Positions 10,907 to 22,290 of a stretch of DNA of 64,000 bases are shown here, one piece after another. The stretch lies in the NCBI GenBank assembly GCA_963930645.1, contig OZ005656.1, positions 192,090,979 to 192,154,978 of the forward strand, read 5' to 3'. Within the stretch, counting starts at the first letter, position 1. The number at the start of each line of letters is the position of its first letter. A program made the translations under genes and the position numbers. The notes under the pieces were generated by a model, which searched no databases, was not told where the DNA came from, and saw nothing but the letters and a program-made list of their open reading frames with translations. The DNA is from Salticus scenicus (taxonomy: Eukaryota > Arthropoda > Arachnida > Araneae > Salticidae).

Positions 10907-12530
10907 GCAAATCGCACATCAAAGGCACATGCTTCTTAGAACAGATAATGCATTTTAAAACTGCTCGACATTTCTTAACTGTATGATTAGGTAACAAACA
11001 AGCAAAACAACAATTTTTATCCTTTATAATATTTTGTAACTCAGTTAAACTTAATTTTCGAGTTGAAAAGCATTCAGAGCTCAAATGTTTGCCTTGGCAA
11101 AAAATACAAACCTTTTTGAGATCTGAAGCAGAAGACACTGTCAATAAACCTGCAGCTGTCGATATTTTATTTCGCATATAGTCTGCATTTGGACTATTTT
11201 TCTTTTTAGAATATTTGTTATCTTTGCGCTTTGTCAAACCGAAGTCAGCTACAGCTAAAGATATTCTCTCTTCACCTTCCACGTCCGTTTTCAAAAAAAA
11301 TGCATTGATTATTCAACCTTTCTTTAGCATCAGTATTAAAAGAAGAGACATTCGAGCGATTCCAGGCTTTCAAAAAATCTGCTGGGAAACAAGACTCAAC
11401 CATAGTGTATAAAATGAAGGCATATTTATCAGTGGTAACACCTATTGTTTCCAACGCACGTAAATGTGATTCAAGTTTATCATATAATGAAGTTAATGAA
11501 AATTTACCTTTTGTTTGAACAGATATTATTAGCTTCAATAAGTTATTGAAGCTAATAATATCTGTTCCTCAGTTATTATCGACAGTATAACTCTCACAGT
11601 ATATACTCTCACAGTATATCTCGACAGTATATCTGTTCCTCAGTATGTTCGACAGTATAACTCTCGAACATACACTTCCACTAGAATATCTTCCCTGCCA
11701 AAACGAGCCTTTAAACTTTCTACTGTCTTTGAATAATTGGCGCCAGTTGGTGGAAAACTTTCAACAACTTCTCTTGCTCGTGAACCAGAGATTGTTGCTT
11801 GTACTAAATACTGGAACTTGTCCTCTGGGGCACTATCATAATCTTTATCGATTTGTTCAAATTGGCTCCAAAAATGCAACCAATCCTTAACTTCTCCGCC
11901 AAATTTCTTGAATTCTAGCTTAGGTAATGAAAATTTTAGTCTCATAGCATTATTTTCATAATTACTTAATATAGCATCAGTTTGAATTTTCCCAGACGAT
12001 TGTATTCTCGCCAATTCAAAATCATGATTCAACCTTAATTTCTCTTTTTCCAGTTCTCTGCTTCTTTTTCCAGCCTTAATGCCTGAGCTTCTTTTTCCAG
12101 CCTTAATAACTCAGCTTTTTTTTTTCCAGCCTTAATGCCTCAGCTTCTTTTTCCAGCTTTAACTTCTCAACTTCTTTTTATTTTTCAGCTTGATTTTCTT
12201 TCAAAGCTTGTTTTTCTTCTTTCAGCTATGGCATTTTCTAAGATATCTTGAACAAATTCTGGATCCTTTTCGTATTCTTTATTATTTAAAATTAGCTCTT
12301 TTAAGCTTGCTATTGTGATCGTCGAAGGTAAAGTCTCCCCAATCTCTTCGGCTACCCACTTAAATTCTTCTTTTTTAAATCCTTTAACGGCTTTAAACAA
12401 CTTTCTAATCTTAATACAATCAAATAATTTTTCTTCACTCAAAAGGTTCTTGTCGCTGACTCCAGTAATTTTACGTAAAACAACGGAATAGACACCGCAA
12501 ATTCCTAGCTTTTCTCTTACTGAAATAAAC
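10848..12530 (-). pseudogene. BEL/Pao gag, with coiled coil and zinc knuckles
   Basis: Fragments in order are 12185-12442 (N-terminal helical region), about 12050-12170 (a tandem Leu/Glu-rich coiled-coil encoded by imperfect 27-30 bp repeats), 11640-12032 (KLEFKKFGGEVKDWLHFW, the conserved BEL gag core), 11272-11538 (SHLRALETIGV) and 10848-11294. The last has three Cys/His clusters: CIFCQGKHLSSEC, CFACLLPNHTVKKC and CIICSKKHVPLMC. The core is interrupted at 11517-11690 by an odd palindrome and short repeats. An open frame continues upstream of the TTG at 12442 to about 12530, but I see no ATG there. Confidence 0.85.
11517..11567. repeat. 51-bp perfect palindrome
   Basis: Two 25-base arms (11517-11541 and 11543-11567) are exact reverse complements around a single G at 11542. 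They start GAACAGATATTATTAGC and end with the complement. Several short copies of CAGTATA/CGACAGTATA follow to about 11690. The palindrome breaks the gag frame of the BEL/Pao element. Confidence 0.9.
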
Positions 12531-13780
12531 TATATAAAAGCGGACGCCAAAATAATTATTATCTACTCTTTAAAATTAATAAAGTGGCATCGTTTGTGCT
12601 CGCATAACAATTCTCTATAGTTTAACATAAGAAATTATTCCTACGGTAAAAAAATACTTCAATAAAATTAAAAAATTCAAACTATATAACAAAATGCAAC
12701 CAACATCGTTTCTTTCTTTATTCTGTTCTATTTCTTGAAAAACATTTTTTATGGATGCCACACGCACCACATAAACTTTAAATTTTTACAAATTTTTGAA
12801 GCTAGCACGCGATCATGTTTTATATCAAAATTAAAGCATTAAATTCATTTAACTTTTTTTTTCTTTGACTTATCGTTCAGCACGTAAACTTATACAAAAT
12901 AGAGGATAAATAATAAACAGATACTCTAAAATTTAAAATTGCTCAATTATAACAGTGTGAGTGTGTGTGGGTGTGTGGGTGTGTAGGGGGGGTGCTTGGC
13001 AGAGGCTTAAGAAAAGCGTAACAATGCATTGGATTAAATTCATAAAAGAAGTTAACAGAACTATATTTATTTAGCAATGAGAGAACCCAAACATGTAAAA
13101 ATATCGAAAAATTTTAATTGTTAAAGATAATTTTTTTTTTAAAATTTAATTTAAATAGAGACTTTCAAGAGGTTGGCAAGATTTCGGTTACTACGGTAAA
13201 AACCAAGGTATAAACCATAGTTTTACCGTACTGGTTAATATCCTAGTGTGTAAAAACCGTGTAAAAGTGTAGTTTTTGTTTGAATTAGAATTTTATTCAA
13301 ATGATGCATATATAGTAAAATTTTTCAAATTAGTTAATATAAACATATTTATACATATATACACATAATAAATAATTGTTATTTTGAATTTTTCATGCAT
13401 TTCTAATTGTTCTAATAATGTATATTGGGAGAGATATGTATAACGATTGTAATATATTAAAGAAATATATACTGGGTGATTCAAAATAGATGTTACAGCT
13501 ATTATCCGACTTTGAGAGAGATGCATGCGTGCCGAGCCGGGGTCAAAATAATATGACCCCACAAACCTCAGCGACCAGAGAAGTAGAAAACAGAATAATG
13601 TAGAAAATACCAGATGGAAAAAAAAAAAAAAAAAAAAAAAAACTGTTTATAGGTCACCAGTCGGAACGGAAATTAACATATTGAAATACAGGTACCAGAT
13701 GAAAAGAAAAGAAAAAGCAAGGAAACAATCAGAGTAGGACTATGGTCATTGCAAATGAAAGAGAAACAAACACACTTCCA
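12531..13780. other. no gene seen; GT-rich and poly-A tracts
   Basis: AT-rich DNA with a (GT)n/GTGTGGG stretch at about 12956-12992 and an A run of about 26 at 13617-13642. The 89-codon frame at 13293-13562 has no recognisable motif. A short local fold (ACGGTAAAAACC and its partner near 13190-13230) is the only other structure seen. Confidence 0.4.
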
Positions 13781-14640
13781 TTAAGGAAGCGCCTGTTCTC
13801 CGAAAACTTCCCATAAGATGGCGATTTTAGTCTGGAAATTATTAGCATTTTTCATTTTATACAGTACAGAATTTAACTTAGTAATAAGTTCGTAGAAATT
13901 AGGAATGTTTGATTCATTCGAATTAGTATTTAAGATATTATTTAACTCTAAGAGCCAGAGCCTGATTAAGGGGGAAGCATACATTATCTCCGCTCTCACT
14001 GCAATACTTTTACAATTATTTTTTACTTCATGTCATAGAAATTCCACGCTTTGACGAGGATATATTTTCTATAAAAAATGAACGGTGTAAAACAATCCAA
14101 TTTACTTACCGTTATTAGACACCAGAATTCTTTTAAAATAATTTTTAATGAGAATTTTCTGTTTATTATAGGAGGAATGTATTTGTTAAATAATAACGGT
14201 GTAAGTATAAATAATGTGTGCTATCCCCTTAATCAGTCTCTGCTAAGAGCTGGCTGGGACTAGAGTTATGGGATCTCGTAGAAGAGGAGGTGGCAATCTT
14301 GGAATAGGGAAATTCGGATTGGTCGGGAGGCGTAGTTAACATGGGGTGCTTAATGGTGTTAGATTTAATAATTTTGGAGTATTTTTTGTTTTCCGGAAAA
14401 TTCGGACCACCGCGATAATTTGCGAGGTGTTCACCCCCGCAGTTGTGGCATTTAGGAATTTCTAGTTTTTCTTGACCGAGATGACAATCCTGAGTCAGAT
14501 GTTCTCCAGTGAAATTCGATGCATTTTGGCTTCATGTAGCAATATTTTGCCGAATGAAAATATAACTGGCATTTAAAGCACTGTTGGGTTTTTGTAATAT
14601 TCTATACTTACTCTGTAGACAAGTAGTTTCTGAATTTGAA
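13781..14640 (-). pseudogene. LINE (Jockey-type) ORF1/gag relic
   Basis: The minus strand around 14400-14600 encodes decayed Cys-rich knuckles; the clearest is KCHNCGGEHLANYRGG, close to the CxNCxGxHxANYxGCP knuckle of arthropod LINE gag proteins, with the expected last Cys read as Gly. After a Ser/Pro-rich stretch the frame is interrupted by a small hAT-type element (13956-14242). It resumes as a 72-residue tail (LRLWLLELNNILNTN, ending WEVFGEQALP) with a stop at 13781. No endonuclease or polymerase follows. Confidence 0.65.
13956..14242. mobile_element. hAT-type MITE with perfect 8-bp duplication
   Basis: The ends are CAGAGCCTGATTAAGGGGGA and CCCCTTAATCAGTCTCTG. The flanking octamers are CTAAGAGC at 13948-13955 and CTAAGAGC at 14243-14250, an exact match. 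Length is 287 bp, with no transposase. A second copy lies inverted inside another LINE ORF1 relic at 43576-43859. The 61-codon frame at 14078-14263 is internal to it and not a gene. Confidence 0.93.
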
Positions 14641-15055
14641 AAATGGTTTTGCTGCGTTCATTATTATTTAAATGGATCTGAAACAAAGGTAGGGGCTGTT
14701 TAGTTTTAGAGCTGGTTCAGCTATTATCTCGTAAACTAAGAATAATAGAAACATACTTCCAATTACAAAATTGGTGTAAATTATGATTTTCTGCAATAAG
14801 CTATTACGATGAAATAGAAAGAAAATATTCTTTAACCCTTTATATCCCAAATTACCTTTATTTTGGAAAAATAGTTGGATACGTTTTTTATTGTATTTCG
14901 TTACGCATGAGAAACATCTCATATTAAATTTAGCTTAAACTATAGCTTAACTATCGTGACTTTGAAGTCCCAATGAAATCCTGTAATAAATTTAGGCTGT
15001 ATTGAGGAATTTTTTTGATGTGACTTTAAAGTACCGGTGGGATACAAAAGGCTAA

Positions 15056-15182
15056 AGTACACTGGTGTGGAAAAACGGGCGGGGCTAAGAATACTCTGGG
15101 ATAAATTTTAAATAATACCAGGTATGAATTTATTCCGGAGTACTGTTAGTCATGCTCTTTTTAAAAACCAGTATGATTTTAG

Positions 15183-15228
<46 letters not shown>

Positions 15229-15287
15229 GGTGAAATAAGTAGGGGCTAACAGTTCTCTGGAATAAATTATAAATACTACCAGGTATG
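15056..15287. mobile_element. half copy plus full copy of a family A variant
   Basis: 15056-15126 is a right half only (CACTGGTGTGG, GGGCGGGGCTAAGAATACTC, CCAGGTATG). 15121-15287 is a complete palindrome whose ends are GGTATGAATTTATTCC and GGAATAAATTATAAATAC. It contains a T run of about 29. The arms share the GTTAG/CTAAC core of family A, but the tips are different (CATACCTGG-type). Confidence 0.65.
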
Positions 15288-15296
15288 CTGAATGTG

Positions 15297-15427
15297 AAAA
15301 CGGGATAATAATAATAATAATAAAAACAATAGTAACCAAAAATTTAAGTGATGATGGGTAATTTAACAAATTTTCCCGTAGAATAATATGACTTCGACGA
15401 TCAGTGATAGGTATTGTATGTTCTTAA
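15297..15427. repeat. right half of palindromic family C
   Basis: The phrase AAGTGATGATGGGTAATTTA, followed by ATAGAATAATATG-like sequence and ending TGTATGTTCTTAA, matches the right half of 5860-6266 and of 32572-33040. It carries an (ATA)n run near 15309. Confidence 0.6.
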
Positions 15428-15435
15428 TAAAAAAT

Positions 15436-15547
15436 TTCAAATACCATTTCTTTACAGAAAGGTTTAAAAATATTAAATTTAAACTTCCCGCTAATATTGT
15501 TTATCAGATTTTCTGATAACAGACCACACCTCAAAACGTGCAATTAC

Positions 15548-15578
<31 letters not shown>

Positions 15579-16338
15579 CAAATTTTGATATTTATATTTC
15601 ATCCATTTTTTTTCTATATACGTATTTAAAAAAAAAAAAAAGAAAAGTTCATTTTATAGAGATTTTAAAGTTCTTTGAACGTTTTCTTTTTAATCCCCCC
15701 TTTTTCCCCTTTAATTAGAAATGCGTACTTTTTAATGCTTTTCAAAAAGGAAGCTATATTATTATAAGTATAAAATACTTGAAGTATAAAAACTATAAAA
15801 AGAGTATTTGTATTTACGTCAAATAAAAATAAATAAATAGAAAATCAGTATAATTTTTAATACTTACTAAAAATTGTATAATTTTAAAGCTGATACAATA
15901 TTTTTATTTATATTTTTCGACCAAACTGTTAGAAGTTTTTTGACGCTTTCTCCAAAACTCATGTTTTCTATATCTATATTGTGATCGGGAACTAAAATTT
16001 CCATTGAATCATTATCATCTATTAAATTTATTAATAATCATTATTGACTATATATTTAAATATTCTGGAGAAAGATTTTTTTTTTCTTTACCGAAGTCGT
16101 TCACATCTATAGTATAACAGGGAACTAAAATTTCTATTGTCGTGCAATTAGACATAAAATTTAAAATCGTATACTTTTGAAAAATAAATAAATAAAAAAA
16201 ATAATAAAAAAAATGAAATAATAATAAGTTTGGTTTAATAGTGATAGTGCTTTATCTTATCTTGAATTTGCATAAAGTAAGATTATCTTTTAATGAAAGG
16301 TCAGAACTGCTGTATTTGAACATATACAGAGATATATG
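15436..16338. other. AT-rich; holds the empty site of the Helitron pair
   Basis: 15440-15530 is similar to the sequence on both sides of the Helitron tandem (33320-33381 and 40192-40215). It therefore represents the unfilled locus: CCGCTAATATTGTTTATCAG followed by ATTTTCTGATAACAGA. Two A runs (about 15549-15573 and 15629-15641) follow. The 73-codon frame across them is not a gene. I see nothing else. Confidence 0.55.
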
Positions 16339-16340
16339 TA

Positions 16341-18692
16341 CAGTCGGGGGAAAAAAAAAAAACGCAACACCCACTGTAATTTCGTTATTAATTGACGCAG
16401 GAACATATAATAGACATAATTCAACAGAAAATTAAAAGCACTTTCTGAATATGTTGTCAAATTTTGAATTAGGGGTCATCTACATATTGAAATGAGCGCC
16501 AACTTTAATATTTTCTATAGCAACACCAAATTTTGACTCCGTTTTTGAATTTCTGAGAGTCTGGCAGTGCGGAAAAGTATACTGTTTATATACTTTATCT
16601 TTAGTATTTATAAAGTTATAAACGAAAATGTGTTAGGGGGTTATTTGTAAATGTAGAAAAATAAAATTAAGATCCTATAAAAATAGATAAAATTTTAATG
16701 TTTGACACCGGAAATCTTTCACGAAAAAAAGAATTATAAAAATTTAATTTTAGGTTTATTTAAATACATTACACTTGTGATTAGTCCATAGTGTACCCTT
16801 TGAAAAAAGTGCAATATTTTTCAAGTAAAAGTGTCTATTATGGCTGTACTGATCACCAATAAAGCTTAAATTTTCTTTCGTAGGTAGGTAACATAATATA
16901 CGAAATGAAATAATATATATATATATATATAACAACGCATAAAATAAATCTTTTCGGATAAATTATTGTAAGGGTTTATGAAGTAAATATTAAACAATTT
17001 TAATCGCACTTACCAGTTTTGGGTCAGTTGAACTCTTTGGAACTGTACGATTCGTTTTATAATTTCTATGAAAATATAATTTCTTAATTAACCGTTTCGC
17101 GACTACTGACGTAGATTCACGTCATTTGAAAATCTGTAACTCTGTCAGTTGGCGTTTCTTTCGTAATTTGTGTGTTACATATTTCTTAAGTGTGTACCCA
17201 GTGTTCATATTTTTGCAATAAAATATACTATGGATAGAAACATATTGATTAGAAAGAATATAATTATGATGTATATCCATTTGTAATATAATTGTGAATA
17301 CAGAAAATTTGTTCTGAAATATTTTATTTTGAGATTATAACGCCCGTAGGCGGGTCTTACTGTCAAAAAGGCAAAATCCTGTGGTCGCAAAAAGTGTTAA
17401 AATATATTTATAAAAGTTAAAATATGTTTTTACAAAAGTATAAAGTTAAAATATATTAATAAAATGTTAAAGACTAAAGTGTCCTTAAAATAATAACCCT
17501 TCCCACTAAAAAATAAATAAATAAGTAAAAAAATAAAATAAAATAAAGCAATATATGAAGCAAATGATTAAGCCTTTTTTAACTTTGACGGTAGTTAAGA
17601 AACGATTTAACATTCCAATTCCATTCGTTTTTTATATTTGACAATTTCACATTAAACCTATTTTTCTATTTAAAACAGTAAACCCCGCCTAATTAGTTAA
17701 TTTTTTTCTTCTTCTGGTGTTCGTTTAAAAGATTCAAAATTTATCGCCAATTAATCGATGAAGTAAATACCACTTGTGCATAGTTTTGTCAACATAAAAT
17801 AAGGGGTTTAACAGGAATACTCAATGTCACATTTACTTTTATTTTCTATATTGTTTTGATTTGAAGAACGATGAAGGCGGGGCTTGTCTTCTTTAGAAAA
17901 CAGGAATTCTTGATGCTATGACTAAAAATCATCATTTTTGTTTCATTTCTTTACGTTTGACATTGTTGTTATATAATTTGACCCGTAAATAAAAAATAAA
18001 AATACTTTGTTTAATTTTCTTTGTTATTTTTAAAGATTTGATTCGTTATCTCATGCAAAACTTTATAAGAGACGGCCCCCTAAACCTCTCGAAAAGAAAG
18101 ATTTATTTATATCTCGAAAACTAATAACTGGAATGAGCTGCAAATTTGCACACCCATATTTTTCAGCATTAGGATTAATTTTATGTAAAAATTAATATAG
18201 ATCATAATTCATATTTTTTATGAATATGAATTTATTAATATTTTTCAGAATTAAAAATATTTTTCAGAATCAAAAGTAATGATGGATTATGTTTGGGTTT
18301 CTTCACTGTATCTCGTAAAAAAAGAATTATATCGATGAAGTTTTTTTTTGTGAAGATATTAATAAAAGTTTGAAATATGAATTTAACATTAGCACCTTCA
18401 AACTTTCAACGCTTATAACTCTGTGAAAAAATAAGTAAAATATACAACCAATATACTTTTTCGCGTTGTCGCGATCCCAGGAATTCAAATATAAAATAAA
18501 AATGGGGCATTACTATTGAAAAAAATCAAAGTTGGTGCGCGTTTTAATATGTGGACGACCCCCAATTCAAAATTTCAATTCATTTCCTGAAACTACTTAC
18601 AATTCCCCGTCGAATGATACCGATTACATTTTTCTACATCGATTAGCAACGAAGTTACGTTGAGTGTTGCGCTTTTTTTTTTCCCCCGACTG
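16341..18692. mobile_element. Tc1/mariner-type element with long inverted repeats
   Basis: The 2352-bp element is bounded by TA at 16339-16340 and TA at 18693-18694. The left tip CAGTCGGGGG, A-run, CGCAACACCC pairs with the right tip AGTGTTGCGC, T-run, CCCCCGACTG. Homology between the ends continues inward for about 300 bp, for example GGGGTCATCTACATATTGAA against the complement of 18540-18565. No transposase frame remains. A piggyBac-type MITE sits inside at 17088-17400. The frames at 16241-16435 and 18593-18850 are shadows of the inverted repeats. Confidence 0.88.
17088..17400. mobile_element. piggyBac-type MITE
   Basis: TTAA at 17088-17091 and TTAA at 17397-17400 bound 313 bp. The ends are imperfect inverted repeats: TTAACCGTTTCGCGACTACT, and the complement of GTGGTCGCAAAAAGTGTTAA. 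Relatives of the left end, in inverse orientation, are at about 22580-22660, 23600-23875 and 35900-36126. The TTAA boundary is the piggyBac signature; no transposase is present. Confidence 0.75.
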
Positions 18693-18694
18693 TA

Positions 18695-19345
18695 CATGAT
18701 ATGAAAATAGTAATATAGACACAATGTTGTTTGGTTTAACAAAAATTTTCTTATAGCATCCCCATATGTTATAGATTTAGAATAATGAATTTGGACTTCC
18801 TGTTCGTTTTTAAATCGTGCTGATAACAAAAACACACAAAGATCAACCACTAAAAAATATGATTTTTGGGTACAGGGATCTCAAAAAAATTAAATATAGT
18901 AAAAACTCAATTTCGAACATACAAGAATACTTTCTCTACCCTTACATGGGTAATGTATTTTTTTTTCTAAAATCAAGTTTACATGTATTTGTCACTGTAA
19001 ATAATATTAAAATATTCTATTATTCAATTACCCAAATGTGTTTTAAAACATAAATTTTATAAAATGTTCTAAAAAGTCTTGCTGAAATACGTAAGTTTAA
19101 AAAAAAGTATGGTGTGACACTTATATTACTCTCTTTTACTATGCCAATGAATACTACTAAAACAAATTGCAGATTAAAGGGGAAGATAACAAGTACTGTA
19201 TACAAACTTACGTTAAAAATGAATTCCAATAACGTTTACGAATATATTTATACATATTTTATTTACTTGTAAATATAACAAAACTTAATTTAGATAATTT
19301 GATTCTAAAACAATATTTTCTCGTCTACACTTATGGATAAGATAA
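18695..19345. repeat. direct copy of the flank at 2350-3010
   Basis: It follows the right end of the Tc1/mariner-type element exactly as 2350-3010 follows the other copy. Anchors are CATCCCCATATGTTATAG, AGTATGGTGTGACACTTATA and CTTGTAAATATAACAAAAC. The frames 18817-19053 and 19020-19229 are not conserved in a useful way between the two copies. Confidence 0.7.
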
Positions 19346-20690
19346 AGCGGAAAACAATCTATTAATTATATTTATTTTTAAAGTTTAAAAATTTTTCTAG
19401 ATTTAATTTTCTCTTTCATATTTTTGTGATCTGCCGATTTTTTTCAAAAATTGGTAACACAAGGTCGTAAAAATTTATTTAAAATAAATTTACCTAATAC
19501 TGTTTTATGATTTTCCTCATTGTTTAAAGGGCATGAGCAAACTGATTTCTGATTAATGGGAGTAAAAGCAAAGCCATTAAATATTTAATTGCATCTTTTT
19601 CAAATCTTTCATTGCCAAATAAATATCTCACAGATAAAATAAAAAAGACAATTACAGATAAAATAACGACCAATTTATGAAAATATTATGTAAAAAAACA
19701 GTTTTGATAGGCACTTCTATGAGACAAGCAGGGTATACGCTTACAATTACACTGTGTTACAAAAAAAAAAAATAATAATAATAAATAAATAAATAAATAA
19801 AAATAAAGTAAAATAAAATAAATTTTAGGCACACTCTTCAATTTTGCCAGTTTATTCACTTACACGTATCGCTGAATAATTATATATAAGTATTTTTTCT
19901 CTAACACGTACCATTTTTTATGTGCGGTTAAAAAACAGAAACATTGAACACGCAATATGTACATATTTTAATTTTATTAAGGTTATTAAACAAAAACCGG
20001 TAACAAACACTCTTATTATTATATTTTCTAACATGAAAACACTATATGAAACGTTGAAAACAAATATGTTGCACAAAATATGCAAAAATTTTAACTTATT
20101 TTTTTCTGTTGCTTTCATTTGCTTTATTTGTAGTACACGCCCACTGCAGAAATTTACATTTGTAATCCGGCCCACTTTGGAGATACAGTTTTTAAAGGAC
20201 TGTAGATTTCTTTCATGTCTTTAGGTTTATCCCGTAGTATTTCTCCATTTCATTAAACTCCTGTCTAATTAACATTTTCTATAGTAAATTTGGTTCAGAT
20301 ATATTCAGTTTCTTTTTTTTCACTGTATACATACAAAAATTGAAACTACTAGTACTCATATAACATTACACAGTGTTAGAAAAAAAAAAAAAAAATTAAG
20401 TACCCGTTCCCTATTTATTCATCCATACGTATCGATGAAGAGGTATTTAAACGCATATTTTTATAACACTACCCATTTTTCTCGTACATTTATTGCAAGG
20501 TAGCTATTCTATTGTAGTGGTGTGAAAGCTCCGCCTGTTTGAAGACATAATCCCTCCCTTCTGTTTATTAAAATGGATATTTGTTGTTTGAATAATGGCT
20601 TATATCTTAAAAACCAGACGTAATAGAAAAATAAGATATACACTAACGACATACTGAAACTAATAGCTATCAGTGTTATTTTCCCCATAG
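19346..20690. other. no gene seen
   Basis: AT-rich DNA with an (AAT)/(AAATA) tract near 19760-19820. The two opposed frames at 19918-20175 (-) and 19922-20224 (+) cover the same bases, lack motifs and are unlikely to be coding. Segments at 19740-19920 and 20365-20490 look like two diverged copies of one sequence: both run from a GTGTTA-A(n) stretch through CACTTACACGTATCG/CATACGTATCG to a C-rich TTTTT end. Confidence 0.4.
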
Positions 20691-20692
20691 AG

Positions 20693-20963
20693 TAGGCTGA
20701 CCATATGTCCTCGAATCTCGAGGACAGTCCCCGAATCTCGTGGACAAAACTACCTTCGTCCCCCAAAAATTACAATACATTTGGGGACGCCGGTTATAAA
20801 GTTATCAATGTTTTATTATAACAATTTATTGTATGTTTAATAAATAAGCTGAAATAAGTTCTTTTAGGTGCTTTATACATAAAAATTACTAAAATTTTAC
20901 AATTTAAGGGGATTTAGCTATTTTTTTATCCCCAAATTCAATGAGAAAAATATGGTCACTCTA
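20693..20963. mobile_element. hAT-type MITE, TAGGSTGACCATAT ends
   Basis: The left end TAGGCTGACCATATGTCC and the right end ATATGGTCACTCTA are inverted repeats of about 14 bp. The flanks CCATAGAG (20685-20692) and CCATAAAG (20964-20971) match at 7 of 8 positions. Inside there are two near-identical copies of CGAATCTCGAGGAC at 20714-20748. A right-hand fragment of a relative sits at about 3030-3105. Confidence 0.75.
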
Positions 20964-21113
20964 CCATAAAGTAATCTCTGCAGTGGTAGTAGGTGATTGC
21001 TATTTCTCAGGGAAATGCGCTAGGCATCTAGTATTACGGGAGTAGTACGTAAACACGGGTTACAACCGCTTAGAGAAACCTTCGCAGAGGAAATGTCCTA
21101 CAGTAGGGTGACC
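20964..21113. repeat. interspersed repeat R2, second copy
   Basis: GTAATCTCTGCAGTGGTAG to GGAAATGTCCTACAG matches 3118-3250. Insertions on both sides have isolated this stretch. Confidence 0.7.
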
Positions 21114-21998
21114 AGATTTTTTCGACGCAAAATGAGGACAAATTATGCAATGTCCTCATTTCTATGAGAAGAATGAGGACAGTTTTCTTTAAAAATGAGG
21201 ATATTTCTAAGCGCATAAAATTTCATAAAATATAGAACAAAATTAGCTTATATTAACCCCACTTGCAGCCATTAATCGTCACTATGATACATTTATATTA
21301 CTTGTGAACTTGTACGATACACATTATAAAAAAATATTTATATAAGCACTATTAAATTTACAATAAACATTATCATAAACTTGTACAAATTTATACTTCT
21401 TTTCGTATAATATAATGCTGTTAATATTAATTTCTGATATGTGGTTGATACGAAAGTACTAAACTATTTTATATCCGCTTCTGTTTATACTTTTATAAAC
21501 TGTTTTAATACAATTGTTATTGTTTTATAGACCAAGTTTTAGTGAAAAGGAAATTATAACTATTTCAAATGGAAGTGATCCGATAAATAACATTTTAAAA
21601 GGAAAAAACAATCTGAACAATGTCAAAAACCGGCTAGGGTAGGAATAACAACTGAACTCTAATCTGACGGCCTAAAGCATTAATGTTCATCAAACTTGTA
21701 CCTTCCAGTAGTTCTACTGAGAGCAAAAAATCGTGAAATGTCAACAAGGCAATCTGCGTTCAGCTCCTATCCCTGACTTGGACAGTCTTCAATCTTACTA
21801 AAATATGCTTTACCATTTAAAATGTTATTTAAATTTAGTTAGTTATAAAACCTAATTAGTAATAAAATAACTTTCAGCTTCATGTTAAATATTTAAATAG
21901 CCCCCTCATTTATTTTATTTTTCTTTTATGCAAATTCAGTTTTTTTGTTTTATATTTATATTTTAAAGTACAGAAAAGACTGAAATCTCCTCAAAAAG

Positions 21999-22032
<34 letters not shown>

Positions 22033-22290
22033 GTAATAGTACTGGAGATGATTTAAAAATGAATGGAATGAATCGTGACTTTTTTACGTTGAGTTTTAGA
22101 ATCAGTATTGAGAACTAATAAGGTCAGCAGCATCTCTAATGTTGAAATTTTAAGTAAAGAAGAAAATTACTGAAAAATGAGAACAAACGTCCAAAAGTGA
22201 GGACAAATGAGGATATGAGAACTTCTGAAAGCAAGTGAGGACAACACATGGAAAATGAGGACCTCAACAGGAAGTCCCTATGATTGCAGA
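21114..22290. mobile_element. non-autonomous element with GAGGACA-rich ends
   Basis: The left end TAGGGTGACCAGATTTTTTC is followed by several AATGAGGACA motifs. The right end carries the same motif in the same sense (GTGAGGACAAATGAGGAT, GAAAATGAGGACCTC) and then GTCCCTA. The first bases of the two ends are roughly inverted (TAGGGTGAC against CCCTA). I cannot fix the right boundary or a duplication. The 1.1 kb between is AT-rich with a (TA)n tract at 22001-22031 and no gene. Confidence 0.5.

Larger units (their letters stand above)
7540..12530 (-). mobile_element. BEL/Pao LTR retrotransposon relic
   Basis: The minus strand reads gag, zinc knuckles, aspartic protease, reverse transcriptase, RNase H and integrase in the order 12.5 to 7.54 kb, which is BEL/Pao architecture. 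Every domain is broken by stops and frameshifts. The integrase is cut off after its second catalytic region near 7540, and no 3' LTR follows. A 5' LTR is not evident because I see no second copy to compare; the stretch just above 12500 could hold its edge. The element is dead and older than the gypsy copy at 46.9 kb. Confidence 0.9.

Noticed and set aside
19918..20224. 85- and 100-codon frames on opposite strands
   Set aside because: They overlap almost completely, are AT-driven and have no motif on either strand.
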